From: Lacisediminihabitans sp046156175 | GTDB lineage: Bacteria; Actinomycetota; Actinomycetes; Actinomycetales; Microbacteriaceae | Assembly (NCBI RefSeq): GCF_046156175.1 | Contig: NZ_JAYLVL010000001.1 | Location: 682,001-746,000 of the forward strand | Direction of reading: 5' to 3' | Length of the DNA: 64,000 nucleotides | In this document: positions 52,532 to 61,363 of the stretch, piece after piece | Layout: each line of letters starts with the position of its first letter | Position numbering within the stretch: the first letter of the stretch is position 1 | Notes under the pieces: generated by a model | What the model was told of the DNA's origin: nothing | Databases searched by the model: none | Seen by the model: the letters and a program-made list of their open reading frames with translations, nothing else | Position numbers and translations under genes: made by a program

Positions 52532-54046
52532 TCACGCAAGCGGACGCAGGAAGCCCGTCGTCACCAGTTCGCGGATGCTCGGCATCAGCTCCGCCGACAG
52601 TGCGGCCTCATCCACCTCGAGCAGTTGCGCGATGGCGGCGATGATCGCCCGAACGCTGAGCTCACCGTCGCAGGCCCCGACCAGGGCCGCGAGGCCCGTA
52701 TCGAGGGGCAGCGAGCGGCCGAATCCCCCGCCCTGCCTCAGGGTCATGACGGTGGGATCGGCGTCGCCCGGCCAGTAGTGGCGATCCTCCGTGACATCCG
52801 GGGCCAGCTCCAGATGCTCGCGGCCGATTTGCTCGTCGGTGAGAGCGGACTGCCAGTCCCAGGCCGCCAGGGTCTCGGCGATATGCACGCCGAGGCCACC
52901 CTCGATTGCGCTATCGAGTCGCTCCAGACGGCGCAGCCCGCGCGTTGTCGCCCGCAGGCTGAGATAACCGAAGCCCACGGCGGTCACGCCCCGCTGCTCG
53001 AAGTCGTCGAGCCAGGCACCGTACAACCGGTCGAACTCGGGGCCGGGGCGGGTGCCGCCATCCCGGATCCAGGTCTCGGAATAGAGCGCCGCATCCTGAA
53101 CCTCCCGCTCGACCACCCAGGCATCGAGGCCGGTGGCGGAAACCCATTCGCCGGCACGATCGAGGCCGTCGACACCGTCGCGATACTCCCAATTGCCGAG
53201 AAGCTGGGCGATGCCACCCGGCTCGAGATGATCGGCCAATCCGTCGATGACCGACGCGACGAGCGCGTCTCCCACCATGCCGCCATCGCGATATTCATAG
53301 GAGGGGACGCCATCCGCGCGCGGCGTGATCACGAACGGCGGATTCGACACGATCTGGCCGAACCGCTCCCCCGCCACCGGGTCGAACAGGCTACCGAGCC
53401 GGAACTCGATGTTGCGGATGCCGTTCAACTCGGCGTTGAGCGCCGCGATCTCGAGCGCGCGGGGCGAGATGTCGGTCGCGACTACGCGGGTCGCATGACG
53501 CGCGGCGTGCATGGCCTGGATGCCGCAGCCGGTGCCGATGTCGAGGGCGGCGTCCACGGTCCCACCGACCATGAGTCCGCTGAGGGTGAGAGACGCCCCG
53601 CCGACCCCGAGCACGTGATCCTCCCGCAGCGCCCCACCGACGGTGAGCTCACCGAGATCGCTGGCGATCCACCAGCTGCCGACGCCATGAGCGTCGACGA
53701 AGCTGTAGGGGCGCAGGTCGAGAACCGCGCGAACTCGATCACCGTCGACCGACACGAGGCCGAGGGCGAGAGCCCCGTCGAGGCCGAGCTCGGGCAACGC
53801 CACAGCGAGCTGCCCCGCGGTCACCGGCATCCCCAGCACGAAGATCCGGGCGAGCACGCCGGCAGCCGTCTCTCCGGCGGGTCCGGTGAGAGCCCGGGAG
53901 GCGGGCACGCGCTGCCCACGGTGCAGGGCGGCATCCGCCCGGGTGCCCCACAACCTGGTGAGAACGTCGACGCTGAAACGGGCGGCGAGGAGATCGGATC
54001 GGAGTCGTTGTATCGGTTCGGAGTGCACCCCGCAAGTCAACTGCAT
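52532..54046 (-). CDS. Class I SAM-dependent methyltransferase (HemK/RsmC-like core)
   Basis: A 504-residue protein. An N-terminal helical domain (about residues 1-140) precedes a Rossmann methyltransferase with motif I ALDIGTGCGIQAMHAA (about residues 166-181), motif II VVATDISPRALE and the amino-methylating motif IV SNPPFVI (about residue 238). NPPF/Y indicates methylation of an exocyclic or amide nitrogen, such as in RNA or a release factor. A C-terminal domain of about 150 residues completes it. The start is uncertain: ATG 54046 or a GTG six codons later. It is divergent from the F420 oxidoreductase, 40 bases away. Confidence 0.9.
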   Translation of the reverse strand: MQLTCGVHSEPIQRLRSDLLAARFSVDVLTRLWGTRADAALHRGQRVPASRALTGPAGETAAGVLARIFVLGMPVTAGQLAVALPELGLDGALALGLVSVDGDRVRAVLDLRPYSFVDAHGVGSWWIASDLGELTVGGALREDHVLGVGGASLTLSGLMVGGTVDAALDIGTGCGIQAMHAARHATRVVATDISPRALEIAALNAELNGIRNIEFRLGSLFDPVAGERFGQIVSNPPFVITPRADGVPSYEYRDGGMVGDALVASVIDGLADHLEPGGIAQLLGNWEYRDGVDGLDRAGEWVSATGLDAWVVEREVQDAALYSETWIRDGGTRPGPEFDRLYGAWLDDFEQRGVTAVGFGYLSLRATTRGLRRLERLDSAIEGGLGVHIAETLAAWDWQSALTDEQIGREHLELAPDVTEDRHYWPGDADPTVMTLRQGGGFGRSLPLDTGLAALVGACDGELSVRAIIAAIAQLLEVDEAALSAELMPSIRELVTTGFLRPLA

Positions 54047-54086
54047 GCCGGTTGATTTCGCGTGACGGCGGAGTATCACTGAATGC

Positions 54087-55049
54087 ATGACCAATTTCGG
54101 GTACACCCTCATGACCGAACAGAGCGGGCCGAAGCAGCTCGTGAACTACGCGGTGCAGGCCGAACGCATCGGCTTCGACTTCGAGGTGTCGAGCGATCAC
54201 TATTCGCCCTGGCTCACCTCCCAGGGGCACGCGCCCTACGCCTGGTCCGTGCTCGGTGCCGTCGCGCAGGCCACCGAGAGAGTCGAACTCGCCACGTACG
54301 TGACCTGCCCGACGCTGCGGTACCACCCGGCGATCATCGCCCAGAAGGCCGCGACCATGCAGCTTCTGGCCGACGGCCGATTCATCCTGGGTCTCGGCGC
54401 GGGCGAGAACCTCAACGAGCACGTGATCGGTGAGGGCTGGCCGCCGGTCGCCCAGCGCCAGGACATGCTCGCCGAGGCCATCACCATCATCCGTGAACTG
54501 CACACCGGCGAGCTGGTCACCTGGCAGGGCGAGTACTTCCGCATCGATTCGGCCCGCATCTGGGACCTGCCCGATGGCGGCGTGCCGATCGGCGTCGCGG
54601 TCTCGGGCGACAAGTCGGTCGCCCGCTTTGCCCCTCTCGGCGACCACCTGATCACCACCGAGCCGGAGGCGGGACTCCTGGCTTCGTGGGCGACGGTGCA
54701 CGAGGGTCCGTCCCGTTCGATCGGCCAGATCCCGATCTGCTGGGGTCCGGATCGAGAGGCCGCCATCGAGATGGCCCACGACCAGTTCCGGTGGTTCGGG
54801 GGCGGCTGGTCCGTCAACGCCGACCTGCCGACTCAGGCCGGTTTCGAGGGGGCGAGCCAATTCGTGCGGCCGGAGGACGTGGCCGACAGCATCCCGTGCG
54901 GCCCCGATCTCGACGAGATCGCGGACGCCGTCCGTGAGTACGCCGCAGCCGGATTCACCGATGTCGCACTCGTACAGGTCGGTGATGCCAACCAGCAGCG
55001 CTTCCTCGACGAGGCTGCCGGCCCGCTGCTGGAGAAGCTGCGGCGCTGA
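54087..55049 (+). CDS. F420-dependent LLM-class oxidoreductase (FGD-like)
   Basis: A 320-residue TIM-barrel enzyme related to F420-dependent glucose-6-phosphate dehydrogenase (TIGR03557-like group). Recognised blocks are FGYTLMTEQSGPKQLVNYAV (residues 4-23), SSDHYSPWLTSQGHAPYAWS (about 36-55) and the cofactor-binding FILGLGAGENLNEHVIGEGW (about 100-119). It would oxidise an alcohol or sugar and reduce F420. It is distinct from the enzyme at 296. TATCAC ends 7 bases before the ATG, again a leaderless-type start. Confidence 0.93.
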   Translation: MTNFGYTLMTEQSGPKQLVNYAVQAERIGFDFEVSSDHYSPWLTSQGHAPYAWSVLGAVAQATERVELATYVTCPTLRYHPAIIAQKAATMQLLADGRFILGLGAGENLNEHVIGEGWPPVAQRQDMLAEAITIIRELHTGELVTWQGEYFRIDSARIWDLPDGGVPIGVAVSGDKSVARFAPLGDHLITTEPEAGLLASWATVHEGPSRSIGQIPICWGPDREAAIEMAHDQFRWFGGGWSVNADLPTQAGFEGASQFVRPEDVADSIPCGPDLDEIADAVREYAAAGFTDVALVQVGDANQQRFLDEAAGPLLEKLRR

Positions 55050-55113
55050 CGACCCGGCGGCAGGCGATACGGTGGACTCTGCGGTGCCCAGACCCGCATA
55101 ACGAGGAGTTTCC

Positions 55114-55227
55114 ATGGCCCAGACAACCGCGATCCTGTACACGATCCTCGGCGCGATCACCTTCTTCGGCGGCGCCGGCTTTCTCATCGCACTGATCGCG
55201 ATGTCGAAGTCCTCTTCGCGCGACTGA
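55114..55227 (+). CDS. Very small single-helix membrane protein (37 aa)
   Basis: A 37-residue open frame with all signs of a gene: GAGGAG 7 bases before the ATG, a -10-like TACGGT at about 55070, and a composition of one hydrophobic helix (ILGAITFFGGAGFLIALIAM) between a short polar start (MAQTTAILYT) and a basic end (SKSSSRD). It would insert as a single-pass protein. Function unknown. The third-base pattern and binding site make chance unlikely. Confidence 0.75.
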   Translation: MAQTTAILYTILGAITFFGGAGFLIALIAMSKSSSRD

Positions 55228-55626
55228 TCCGCATCCCGCGTGCGGGGCGCCGGCACTGGTCGCGCGCACCCTGGGCGGCCATCGTCGCCGGCGGCGTGGG
55301 CTCGTGCCGGTGACCAGCCGTCGACGGTCCGGGCGAGCGGAGGAACCGCGAGCATCCGACCGCACCGCAGGATCTGGCGGGTGTCGCTCCCGACGACACC
55401 GACAGAAGCCGGTCACCCCCGTCTCGCGAGCGTTGCGGCCAGGCTCGCTGCCGACGATCCGGCCGAGCCGAAGCGACGGAGACAGTGGGCGCAGCCGGGG
55501 CGAAGCTGGCTTCATCGTCGATGACCGGCGTCACGCTCCGCTGGGCGCGAACCGAATGCGGCCGGGGGCGGATTACGCTGGAAACAACCATCGGCTTCGC
55601 TGAGGAGCCGCTGCCCGGAGGAGGCC
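55228..55626. other. Gene-free stretch
   Basis: About 400 bases of very GC-rich sequence with no supported gene; open frames on both strands have Arg/Pro/Ser-rich shadow composition. TACGCT (55574-55579) near its end is a likely -10 for the FBP-type gene, giving a leader of about 40 bases. Confidence 0.55.
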
Positions 55627-56121
55627 ATGAAACCGCTCAACGAAACCGACATCCGTCGCAGCATCGTCAACGCCTCCAAGGGTGATATCGAGCGGATGCC
55701 CCTCCCGGGCCTGCACGAAGTGCTCTGGGGTGAGCGGGAGTATCTGGGCTGGCGCGACCACGGTGCTCCCCTGCGCGGTTATCTCGTGCACTGGGCGGAT
55801 GACCGACCGGTCGGCATCGTGCTCCGGGCCTCTGGCGCGAGCATGAGACCCGGCATTTCCGCCATGTGCTCGCTCTGCCGCACCCCGCAACCCTCAGACC
55901 AGGTTGCCCTGTTTTCTGCCGCCCGCGCCGGACAGTCCGGCCGCGACGGAAACACGGTGGGCACCTACATCTGTGCCGACCTGGCCTGCTCGCTCATCAT
56001 CCGCATCATGCCGCCGGCCTCCCCGATGCAGCCGGATCCCGCCGAGGTCGTCGCCAAGCGCGCGGAGGGTCTCCTCACGCGCGTGCAGAACTTCACCGCC
56101 GACATCATGAAGACGGTCTGA
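55627..56121 (+). CDS. FBP-domain protein with treble-clef zinc site
   Basis: A 164-residue soluble protein similar to the C-terminal domain of EF-G-binding / fibronectin-binding-like proteins. Four Cys form a zinc site: CSLC (about residues 81-84) and CADLACS (about 119-124). The N-terminal part (LNETDIRRSIVNASKGDIER) is helical. Members bind EF-G and relate to fusidic acid resistance or ribosome function; that role is inferred from the family only. GGAGG precedes the ATG closely. Confidence 0.88.
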   Translation: MKPLNETDIRRSIVNASKGDIERMPLPGLHEVLWGEREYLGWRDHGAPLRGYLVHWADDRPVGIVLRASGASMRPGISAMCSLCRTPQPSDQVALFSAARAGQSGRDGNTVGTYICADLACSLIIRIMPPASPMQPDPAEVVAKRAEGLLTRVQNFTADIMKTV

Positions 56122-56257
56122 CCCTCACCCGTTGCCCCGTCCCCACTAGGCTGTTCCGCTCATCATGAGTGGTGCCGTCCGCGGCGGAAAGAGGCCGACC
56201 GGAGGGAATCCTCGTGGGCATCGAGTCGCCGAGCACGAGCCCGGTCCAAGACAGCGA

Positions 56258-56298
56258 AGGCCCGGGACATCCTCACAATCGAGCGACGTCCCGGGCCT
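56258..56298 (-). terminator. Hairpin after the small basic gene
   Basis: An 11-bp stem AGGCCCGGGAC / GTCCCGGGCCT with a 19-base loop, 10 bases beyond the stop of the minus-strand gene at 56309. No U tract. Confidence 0.5.
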
Positions 56299-56308
56299 CC
56301 GGTCGAAC

Positions 56309-56419
56309 TCAGCCGTTCGGCTTGTTCGCAGCCTTGGTCTTCTTGTCGGCGCGCTTCTCTTTGAGAGACTTCGACGCCGCCGTCTTCGAGGTTGACTTTT
56401 TCGGTGACTTGTCGGCCAT
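56309..56419 (-). CDS. Very small lysine-rich protein (36 aa)
   Basis: A 36-residue basic protein, MADKSPKKSTSKTAASKSLK at the start and KPNG at the end, with about 13 Lys or Arg. GGGAG lies 7 bases before the ATG. Similar tiny Lys-rich proteins are widespread in actinobacteria and may bind nucleic acid, but their role is unknown. The rest of the longer open frame on this strand is not coding. The hairpin after the stop supports a real transcript. Confidence 0.78.
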   Translation of the reverse strand: MADKSPKKSTSKTAASKSLKEKRADKKTKAANKPNG

Positions 56420-56624
56420 GGTGAGCTCCCTCGGATCGGGAGCCCGATTGGCTCCCCGTGTGCCTTGAGAATACGCCGTCTTTCGTGGCGTCGCACGTGC
56501 ACTGTCGAGGTGGAGGTGGAGGCCGAGGGCGAGGTCATTGCGCTCCCCGCCCCGGTCCACGACCATGGAGGGCACCGCGGCTGCAGCGCCGTTCACCGAG
56601 GAACGAGACATCGAAGGACTCACC

Positions 56625-57386
56625 GTGCCCACACCCACCGACATTGCGAACGGCGCCCCCGTCTGGCTCGACCTGCAGAGCTCTGACACCGCCCGGTCGA
56701 TCGAGTTCTACTCTGGCCTGCTCGGCTGGACCCACGAAACCGCCGGTGCCGAGTTCAACGACTACGTCACCTTTTCAAAAAACGGCCACCGGGTCGCCGG
56801 CATGGTCGCCAACCGGTCCGGCACGCCGGACCTGTGGACCGTCTACCTCAAGACGGCGGATGCCGAAGCAACGGCCACTGCGATCGTCCAGCACGGAGGG
56901 CAGGTGTTCTTCAGCCACGCGGTGCCCGGGCTGGGAACGATGGTCGGTCTCGCCGACCCCAGCGGGGCCCAACTCGGAGCCTGGCAACCCGGCGGCCACT
57001 CCGGCTTCGACCTCGTGAATGAGGCAAGCGCGCCGGTATGGCATGAGCTGCACGCCACAGACTACGACGGCGCACTCGAGTTCTATCGGGACGCCTTCGG
57101 CTGGACCACCACGACGATGAGCGACACCCCAGACTTCCGCATGTCGACGTTCAGCGCCGGAGGCGATCCCCTCGCGGGGATCTTCGACGCCACCGGGTCC
57201 CTGGCCGCGGGGCAGACCGCCCGCTGGATGCCCTACTTCGGCGTCGAGGACGCGGATGCCGCGGCATCCGTCGTCACCGGACTGGGCGGCACCCAGCTCG
57301 ACCCGGTCACCGATTCGCCCTTCGGCCGGATGACCCACCTCGAGGATTCGACCGGCGCCCCGCTCACGATCATCCAGGTGGGGTGA
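56625..57386 (+). CDS. VOC-family protein with two glyoxalase-like domains
   Basis: A 253-residue protein with two tandem VOC domains (about residues 8-118 and 130-250), the first starting APVWLDLQSSDTARSIEFYS and the second APVWHELHATDYDGALEFYR. Both contain the DTA/DYDGALEFY helix typical of the family. Likely a resistance or metal-independent binding protein rather than a true glyoxalase, as not all metal ligands are apparent. GTG 56625 is chosen: AAGGA precedes it by 7 bases, and the longer frame upstream is rejected. Confidence 0.88.
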   Translation: MPTPTDIANGAPVWLDLQSSDTARSIEFYSGLLGWTHETAGAEFNDYVTFSKNGHRVAGMVANRSGTPDLWTVYLKTADAEATATAIVQHGGQVFFSHAVPGLGTMVGLADPSGAQLGAWQPGGHSGFDLVNEASAPVWHELHATDYDGALEFYRDAFGWTTTTMSDTPDFRMSTFSAGGDPLAGIFDATGSLAAGQTARWMPYFGVEDADAAASVVTGLGGTQLDPVTDSPFGRMTHLEDSTGAPLTIIQVG

Positions 57387-57404
57387 CCATGACCGTGCTC
57401 CAGT

Positions 57405-57770
57405 TCAGATGCGGCGTGCGCGGCGGCGGAGCAGAAGCTGGCCGATGGCGCGCCAGCCGAGCAGGAAGATCGCCAGCACCACCGTCGTGACGATCACGAA
57501 TCCGATCTGCACACCCTGCCCGGCCACCGCGCGCAGGAGCATGCCGACGATCACCGTCGCGGCCCAGATCGTGAGCCCGGACCAGCGGAGGGCGAGGGGC
57601 GTCCGCCAGGCGCGGGCGCCGATCCATCCGATCACCAGCCCCGCGAAGAACGGCCAGAGCGTCACCAGCGCGCCAAGGGGGCCCTCGTTGTGACTCGCGC
57701 GACCGATTAACACGAATGCCCCGACGAGCACGACATCGAGGAGGAAGGCAAGTGGCGGGATGATTTTCAC
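57405..57770 (-). CDS. DUF3054 membrane protein
   Basis: A 121-residue inner-membrane protein with four predicted helices. The DUF3054 pattern is visible: LDVVLVGAFVLIGRASHNEG (about residues 11-30), then WPFFAGLVIGWIG and the final helix VLAIFLLGWRAIGQLLLRRR. Function unknown; the family is common in actinobacteria. TAGGGT ends 6 bases before the GTG start, so the message is probably leaderless. It is convergent with the VOC gene. Confidence 0.92.
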   Translation of the reverse strand: MKIIPPLAFLLDVVLVGAFVLIGRASHNEGPLGALVTLWPFFAGLVIGWIGARAWRTPLALRWSGLTIWAATVIVGMLLRAVAGQGVQIGFVIVTTVVLAIFLLGWRAIGQLLLRRRARRI

Positions 57771-57776
57771 CTCGCC

Positions 57777-57782
57777 ACCCTA
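57777..57782 (-). promoter_or_regulatory. -10 box of the DUF3054 gene (leaderless geometry)
   Basis: TAGGGT on the minus strand, then GGCGAG, then GTG 57770. Confidence 0.55.
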
Positions 57783-57790
57783 CGCGACCC

Positions 57791-59530
57791 CTACTGAGGA
57801 TCCTCGTCCGGCGGCACCGGGATCGAACTGGTCACCGGATCCCCGGTCGTCGCGTCGATGACCTTCTGACCGGGCGGCAGGTTCGAGCGGTCCGGCGCGA
57901 TGACCTCGGCCATGCGCCCGGAGTCCGGCAGGCCGAAGGTGGGGATGCGACCCTCACCGGGGGCGAGCACCAGGTCGTCGGAGCGGCGCGGAAGCGTCTT
58001 GCCCTGGAAGAATTCGGGCTGGCGCAAGAACCAGAGGAACATCAGCACGGCACCGAGCAAAAGTCCGATCACTCCGACGACAGCCGTCGCACCGATGCCG
58101 AAGATCGTGACGTTATTACCCTTCGCGTCCTGAATCCAGTCGGGCAGGGCGAACTGCTGCAGACCGTAGACGAAGACGAAGAGCAGTATCGCCCCACCGA
58201 CGAAGGGGAAGAGTCCCCGCATGATGAAGTGGCGGAACGACGAGGTGAGCGTCTTGCGGTAGAACCAGACACAGGCGAATCCGGTGAGGCCGTAGTAGAA
58301 CGCGATCATCAGTCCAATGGATCCGACCAGGGCCTGAAGCAGAGTGTCTGCACCGATCAGCGTGAACACCAGGTAGAACGCGGCCGAAATGATCCCCATA
58401 CCGATCGTGGACCAGGTGGGCGTGAGGTACTTCGGGTGGATGCGCGCGAACTTCGACGGGATCGCCCGGTAGACGGCCATGGAGAGCGCGGTGCGAGCCG
58501 TCGGCAGGATCGTGGTCTGCGTGGAGGCTGACGCCGAGGTGAGGATCGACGCGGCGAGCAGCAGGAGCAGGATGTGCCCGATGAGGCTGTTGCCGAACAG
58601 GTCCGGACCGATAGCGGAGAACACGTCGCTGGCGTTGTCCGGGTTGCCGAGGCCGACGCCCTTGGTTCCGACCCCGGCGAAAGCGACGACCGCGACGGCG
58701 ACGAGGGCGTAGGTCACGAGCAGCAGCAGGGTGCTGATGATGGCAGCTCGACCGGGCGTCTTGGCCGGGTCGGCGGTCTCCTCGTTGACCGAGACGGCGG
58801 TGTCCCATCCCCAGTAGATGAAGATCGCGGTGAGCATGGCAGGCGCGATCACCTTGGTGAAGTCGAGGGTGAAGGGGTTGAACCAGTCGAGGCTGGGCAC
58901 CAGCGAGTAGGTCTCGGCATTGCCGGAGTACACGCGCACGAGCGCGAAGATGGCGAAGGCGATGAGGATGATCACCTCGATGCTGAGCAGGAAGTACTGC
59001 AAGCGCGCCGAGATCTCGATGCCGCGATAGCAGATCCAGGTCATCAACGTGATCCAGAGCAGGCCCGCGACAGTCGACCAGAGCGTGCTGCTCGACAGGT
59101 CGGCCATGCCGGGGACCCCGAATTCGCCGAGGAGCGTGAAGGTGTACGAGCCCGCGATCTGAGCGAGGTTCGCCATCACGATGACGTCGGCGACGATGAT
59201 GCCCCAGCCGCCCATCCAGCCGGTGATCGGACCGAAGGCCCGGGTCGCCCAGGTGAAGGTGGTGCCGCAGTCCGGCTCGGCCTTGTTGAGCTCCTGGTAG
59301 GCGACGGCGATGAGGTACATGGGGATGAAGGCGAGAAGCACGATGCCGGGAGCCTTAACCCCGGCGAGGAGCGCGCCACCGCTCGCGACGATGAAACCGA
59401 GACTCGCGGCGAGGCTGTAAGCCGGGGCGGTGGAGGCCACCCCCATCACAATGCTGGAGATGAGTCCGAGGGAGCCACCCTTCAGGCCCTTGCTGTCCAC
59501 ATCGTTCGTGGACGGAACGGTTGCGGTCAT
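57791..59530 (-). CDS. APC-family amino acid permease
   Basis: A 579-residue inner-membrane transporter with 12-14 helices, longer than the permease at 16287. Motifs include GLISSIVMGVASTAPAYSLA (helix 1 region), the NKAEPDCGTTFTWATRAFGP loop (about residues 77-96) and YWGWDTAVSVNEETADPAKT (helix 6 region, about residue 238). It probably takes up amino acids or amines. The soluble C-terminal tail of about 60 residues is acidic and Pro-rich. ATG 59530 has AAGGAG at 7-base spacing. No neighbouring enzyme gives a hint of the substrate. Confidence 0.93.
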   Translation of the reverse strand: MTATVPSTNDVDSKGLKGGSLGLISSIVMGVASTAPAYSLAASLGFIVASGGALLAGVKAPGIVLLAFIPMYLIAVAYQELNKAEPDCGTTFTWATRAFGPITGWMGGWGIIVADVIVMANLAQIAGSYTFTLLGEFGVPGMADLSSSTLWSTVAGLLWITLMTWICYRGIEISARLQYFLLSIEVIILIAFAIFALVRVYSGNAETYSLVPSLDWFNPFTLDFTKVIAPAMLTAIFIYWGWDTAVSVNEETADPAKTPGRAAIISTLLLLVTYALVAVAVVAFAGVGTKGVGLGNPDNASDVFSAIGPDLFGNSLIGHILLLLLAASILTSASASTQTTILPTARTALSMAVYRAIPSKFARIHPKYLTPTWSTIGMGIISAAFYLVFTLIGADTLLQALVGSIGLMIAFYYGLTGFACVWFYRKTLTSSFRHFIMRGLFPFVGGAILLFVFVYGLQQFALPDWIQDAKGNNVTIFGIGATAVVGVIGLLLGAVLMFLWFLRQPEFFQGKTLPRRSDDLVLAPGEGRIPTFGLPDSGRMAEVIAPDRSNLPPGQKVIDATTGDPVTSSIPVPPDEDPQ

Positions 59531-59655
59531 GCGCACACTCCTTGCGTGAAGGCCGCAGACAGAACGGCACAGCCGGGTAGCCAGAATCGCTCGTCGTCGA
59601 ACGGCCTGTGTGGCTCACACTAGTACTTCAGCGCACCAATTCCGAAGAGTTTTTG

Positions 59656-60345
59656 CTACGGATTTGATTGCGTGAGGGTCGCGAATACGACGAGATTCTC
59701 TGTGTAGTGTCCCGTCGAGCGATCAAATGGCCCGTCGCAGGTGATCAGCCGAAGTTGCGGGGTCGGCACGGTGCCGTAGACGGCATCGGTGGGGAAGGCC
59801 GATTTCGGCACGAGGGAACTCGATGAGACGACGAAACTCACGGAGGTGCCATCCGAGAGGCCCACGCTGATGGCGTCTCCGGGCACCAGCTCGGGAAGGT
59901 GCTCGAACACGGCGGGCCTGACCACCGAATCGAGGTGGCCGGCGATCACCGCCGGCCCGATGCGGCCGGGCAGCACTCCCCCGGAGAACCAGCCGGCACG
60001 ATCGAAATCGATCGGAGGATGAAGGACGCCGCTCGAATCGACCGCGAGGGACTCGAGATCGGTCGACACCCCGATCGCCGGAATGTCGAGGTGGGTCGCC
60101 ACGATGCCGGCTCGGGGCGGAGCATCCGTCGTCGCGATGGGATCCTGGAGAGGCCCCCCGGAGCCAGTCGAGTCCGCGACCGGCTGCTGGAGCTCTCCCG
60201 CACCGCTGATGTGGGCGGCGGCGACTGGGCCGACACCCTGCACTCCGGCGATGACCAGGGCGGCCGAGAGCCCCAGGACCGTTCCGCCCGCGAGGATGCC
60301 CGCTACCCAGGGTGCACGGCTGACCCGTGCGTGACGGCCGCTCAT
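59656..60345 (-). CDS. Class F sortase
   Basis: A 229-residue membrane-anchored transpeptidase. A signal/anchor helix (about residues 14-35, GILAGGTVLGLSAALVIAGV) is followed by the sortase barrel with the catalytic His in AGHLDS (about residue 138), Cys in LITCDG (about residue 200) and Arg in FDRSTGHYTENLVV (about residue 207). Class F sortases are typical of actinobacteria. The gene overlaps the DUF4397 gene by 4 bases. No protein with an LPxTG-type sorting signal is seen in this window, so the substrate lies elsewhere. Confidence 0.95.
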   Translation of the reverse strand: MSGRHARVSRAPWVAGILAGGTVLGLSAALVIAGVQGVGPVAAAHISGAGELQQPVADSTGSGGPLQDPIATTDAPPRAGIVATHLDIPAIGVSTDLESLAVDSSGVLHPPIDFDRAGWFSGGVLPGRIGPAVIAGHLDSVVRPAVFEHLPELVPGDAISVGLSDGTSVSFVVSSSSLVPKSAFPTDAVYGTVPTPQLRLITCDGPFDRSTGHYTENLVVFATLTQSNP

Positions 60346-61178
60346 CGCAGCATCTCGGGCGCCACGTTCGCCGGGGTGAGGCTCGTCGTGGCGCTGCTCG
60401 GCGAGGCATTGCGAGCGAGGAATCCACCGCCCGTTTGCACGGCGCCGAGAGGAATCTGCTCGGCCGCGGCACTGTCCACGATCGGGCGGGCGGTGAGAGC
60501 CCCCCGGGCGGTGTCGAGTACAACCAGGGTGGTGACAGAACCGGGAACCAGGGACACCGTGGTGCTGAAATCCCGTGACTTCGCCTGGAGCAGGAGCGTC
60601 CAGGTGCCCGCCGGCACGTCGATGTACCCCGTCGCCGTGCCGCCACGAGCTTTGGTGGCGATAGTCGTGCCCGTAGAGGTTGCGACCGTGACGCTCGGCA
60701 CCATCGCGGAAGCTTGAAGCAGACGGATGCGGGCGATGCCCGGTGCCGGGGTCGCGAGTTCGTCGGGGAAGGCCTTGAGGTGCAGCCGCGCGTTTCGCCC
60801 GTAGGCGGCGACCGTGGTGCTCTTCCCCTCCACAACCGTCACGGAGGAGCGGGCGACGGGAGTGCTCGAGGCGCGCGAACCGGCGCGCGTCATGGTGACA
60901 AGGTAGGTGCCGGGTGAGAGCGGCTGGTAGGCGGAGATCGCACCGTACGCGACAGAGTCGAGTCGAACTACGGCGGAATCCCGTCCGAGCTGGGTGAGGC
61001 GCACATCCACGGACCGGGTGTCGGGAGAGAGGTGCGCGACCCGCACCCATCCGGTCTGCGGCGCGGGAGTGGCGAGCGCGGGACTCGCTCCGGCGATGGT
61101 GGTGAGCGCGATGATCGCGAAAGCGACAACCGCGGGGACGAGGCGCCGGGGATTCGGCCGGGTATTCGACTGTGGCAT
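60342..61178 (-). CDS. Secreted DUF4397 protein
   Basis: A 278-residue exported protein. The signal peptide ends near residue 36 (AFAIIALTTIAGASPALATP), followed by two DUF4397 beta domains (about residues 42-135 and 148-240) starting GWVRVAHLSPDTRSVDVRL and ARIRLLQASAMVPSVTV. The C-terminus ends NVAPEMLR without an LPxTG motif or membrane helix, so it is not itself an obvious sortase substrate. DUF4397 genes are often paired with class F sortases in actinobacteria. GAGGA precedes the ATG at 61178. Function unknown. Confidence 0.92.
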   Translation of the reverse strand: MPQSNTRPNPRRLVPAVVAFAIIALTTIAGASPALATPAPQTGWVRVAHLSPDTRSVDVRLTQLGRDSAVVRLDSVAYGAISAYQPLSPGTYLVTMTRAGSRASSTPVARSSVTVVEGKSTTVAAYGRNARLHLKAFPDELATPAPGIARIRLLQASAMVPSVTVATSTGTTIATKARGGTATGYIDVPAGTWTLLLQAKSRDFSTTVSLVPGSVTTLVVLDTARGALTARPIVDSAAAEQIPLGAVQTGGGFLARNASPSSATTSLTPANVAPEMLR

Positions 61179-61351
61179 GGGTAAGTCCTCCACGTCGCCG
61201 CGTGTCGGGTCGAGATTTCGGGTCACGATGTCGGGTCAAGGCGGTTCGGGTGCTACGACGACGTATTCCGGTTATTCGGAGCGCCTTCGAAGATCGGATT
61301 GGTGGGGGTCCGAGATTCGTTCGGCGGGTGACCACCCTGCCCCTTTCTGCG

Positions 61352-61357
61352 TAGGGT
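61352..61357 (+). promoter_or_regulatory. -10 box of the MmyB-type gene (leaderless geometry)
   Basis: TAGGGT, then GGACAC, then the ATG at 61364. It is the same hexamer as at 57777-57782. Confidence 0.55.
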
Positions 61358-61363
61358 GGACAC

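Noticed and set aside
55184..55591. 135-codon minus-strand frame in the gap after the 37-residue gene
   Set aside because: No ribosome site, no promoter, Arg/Ser/Pro-rich composition and overlap with the small gene.
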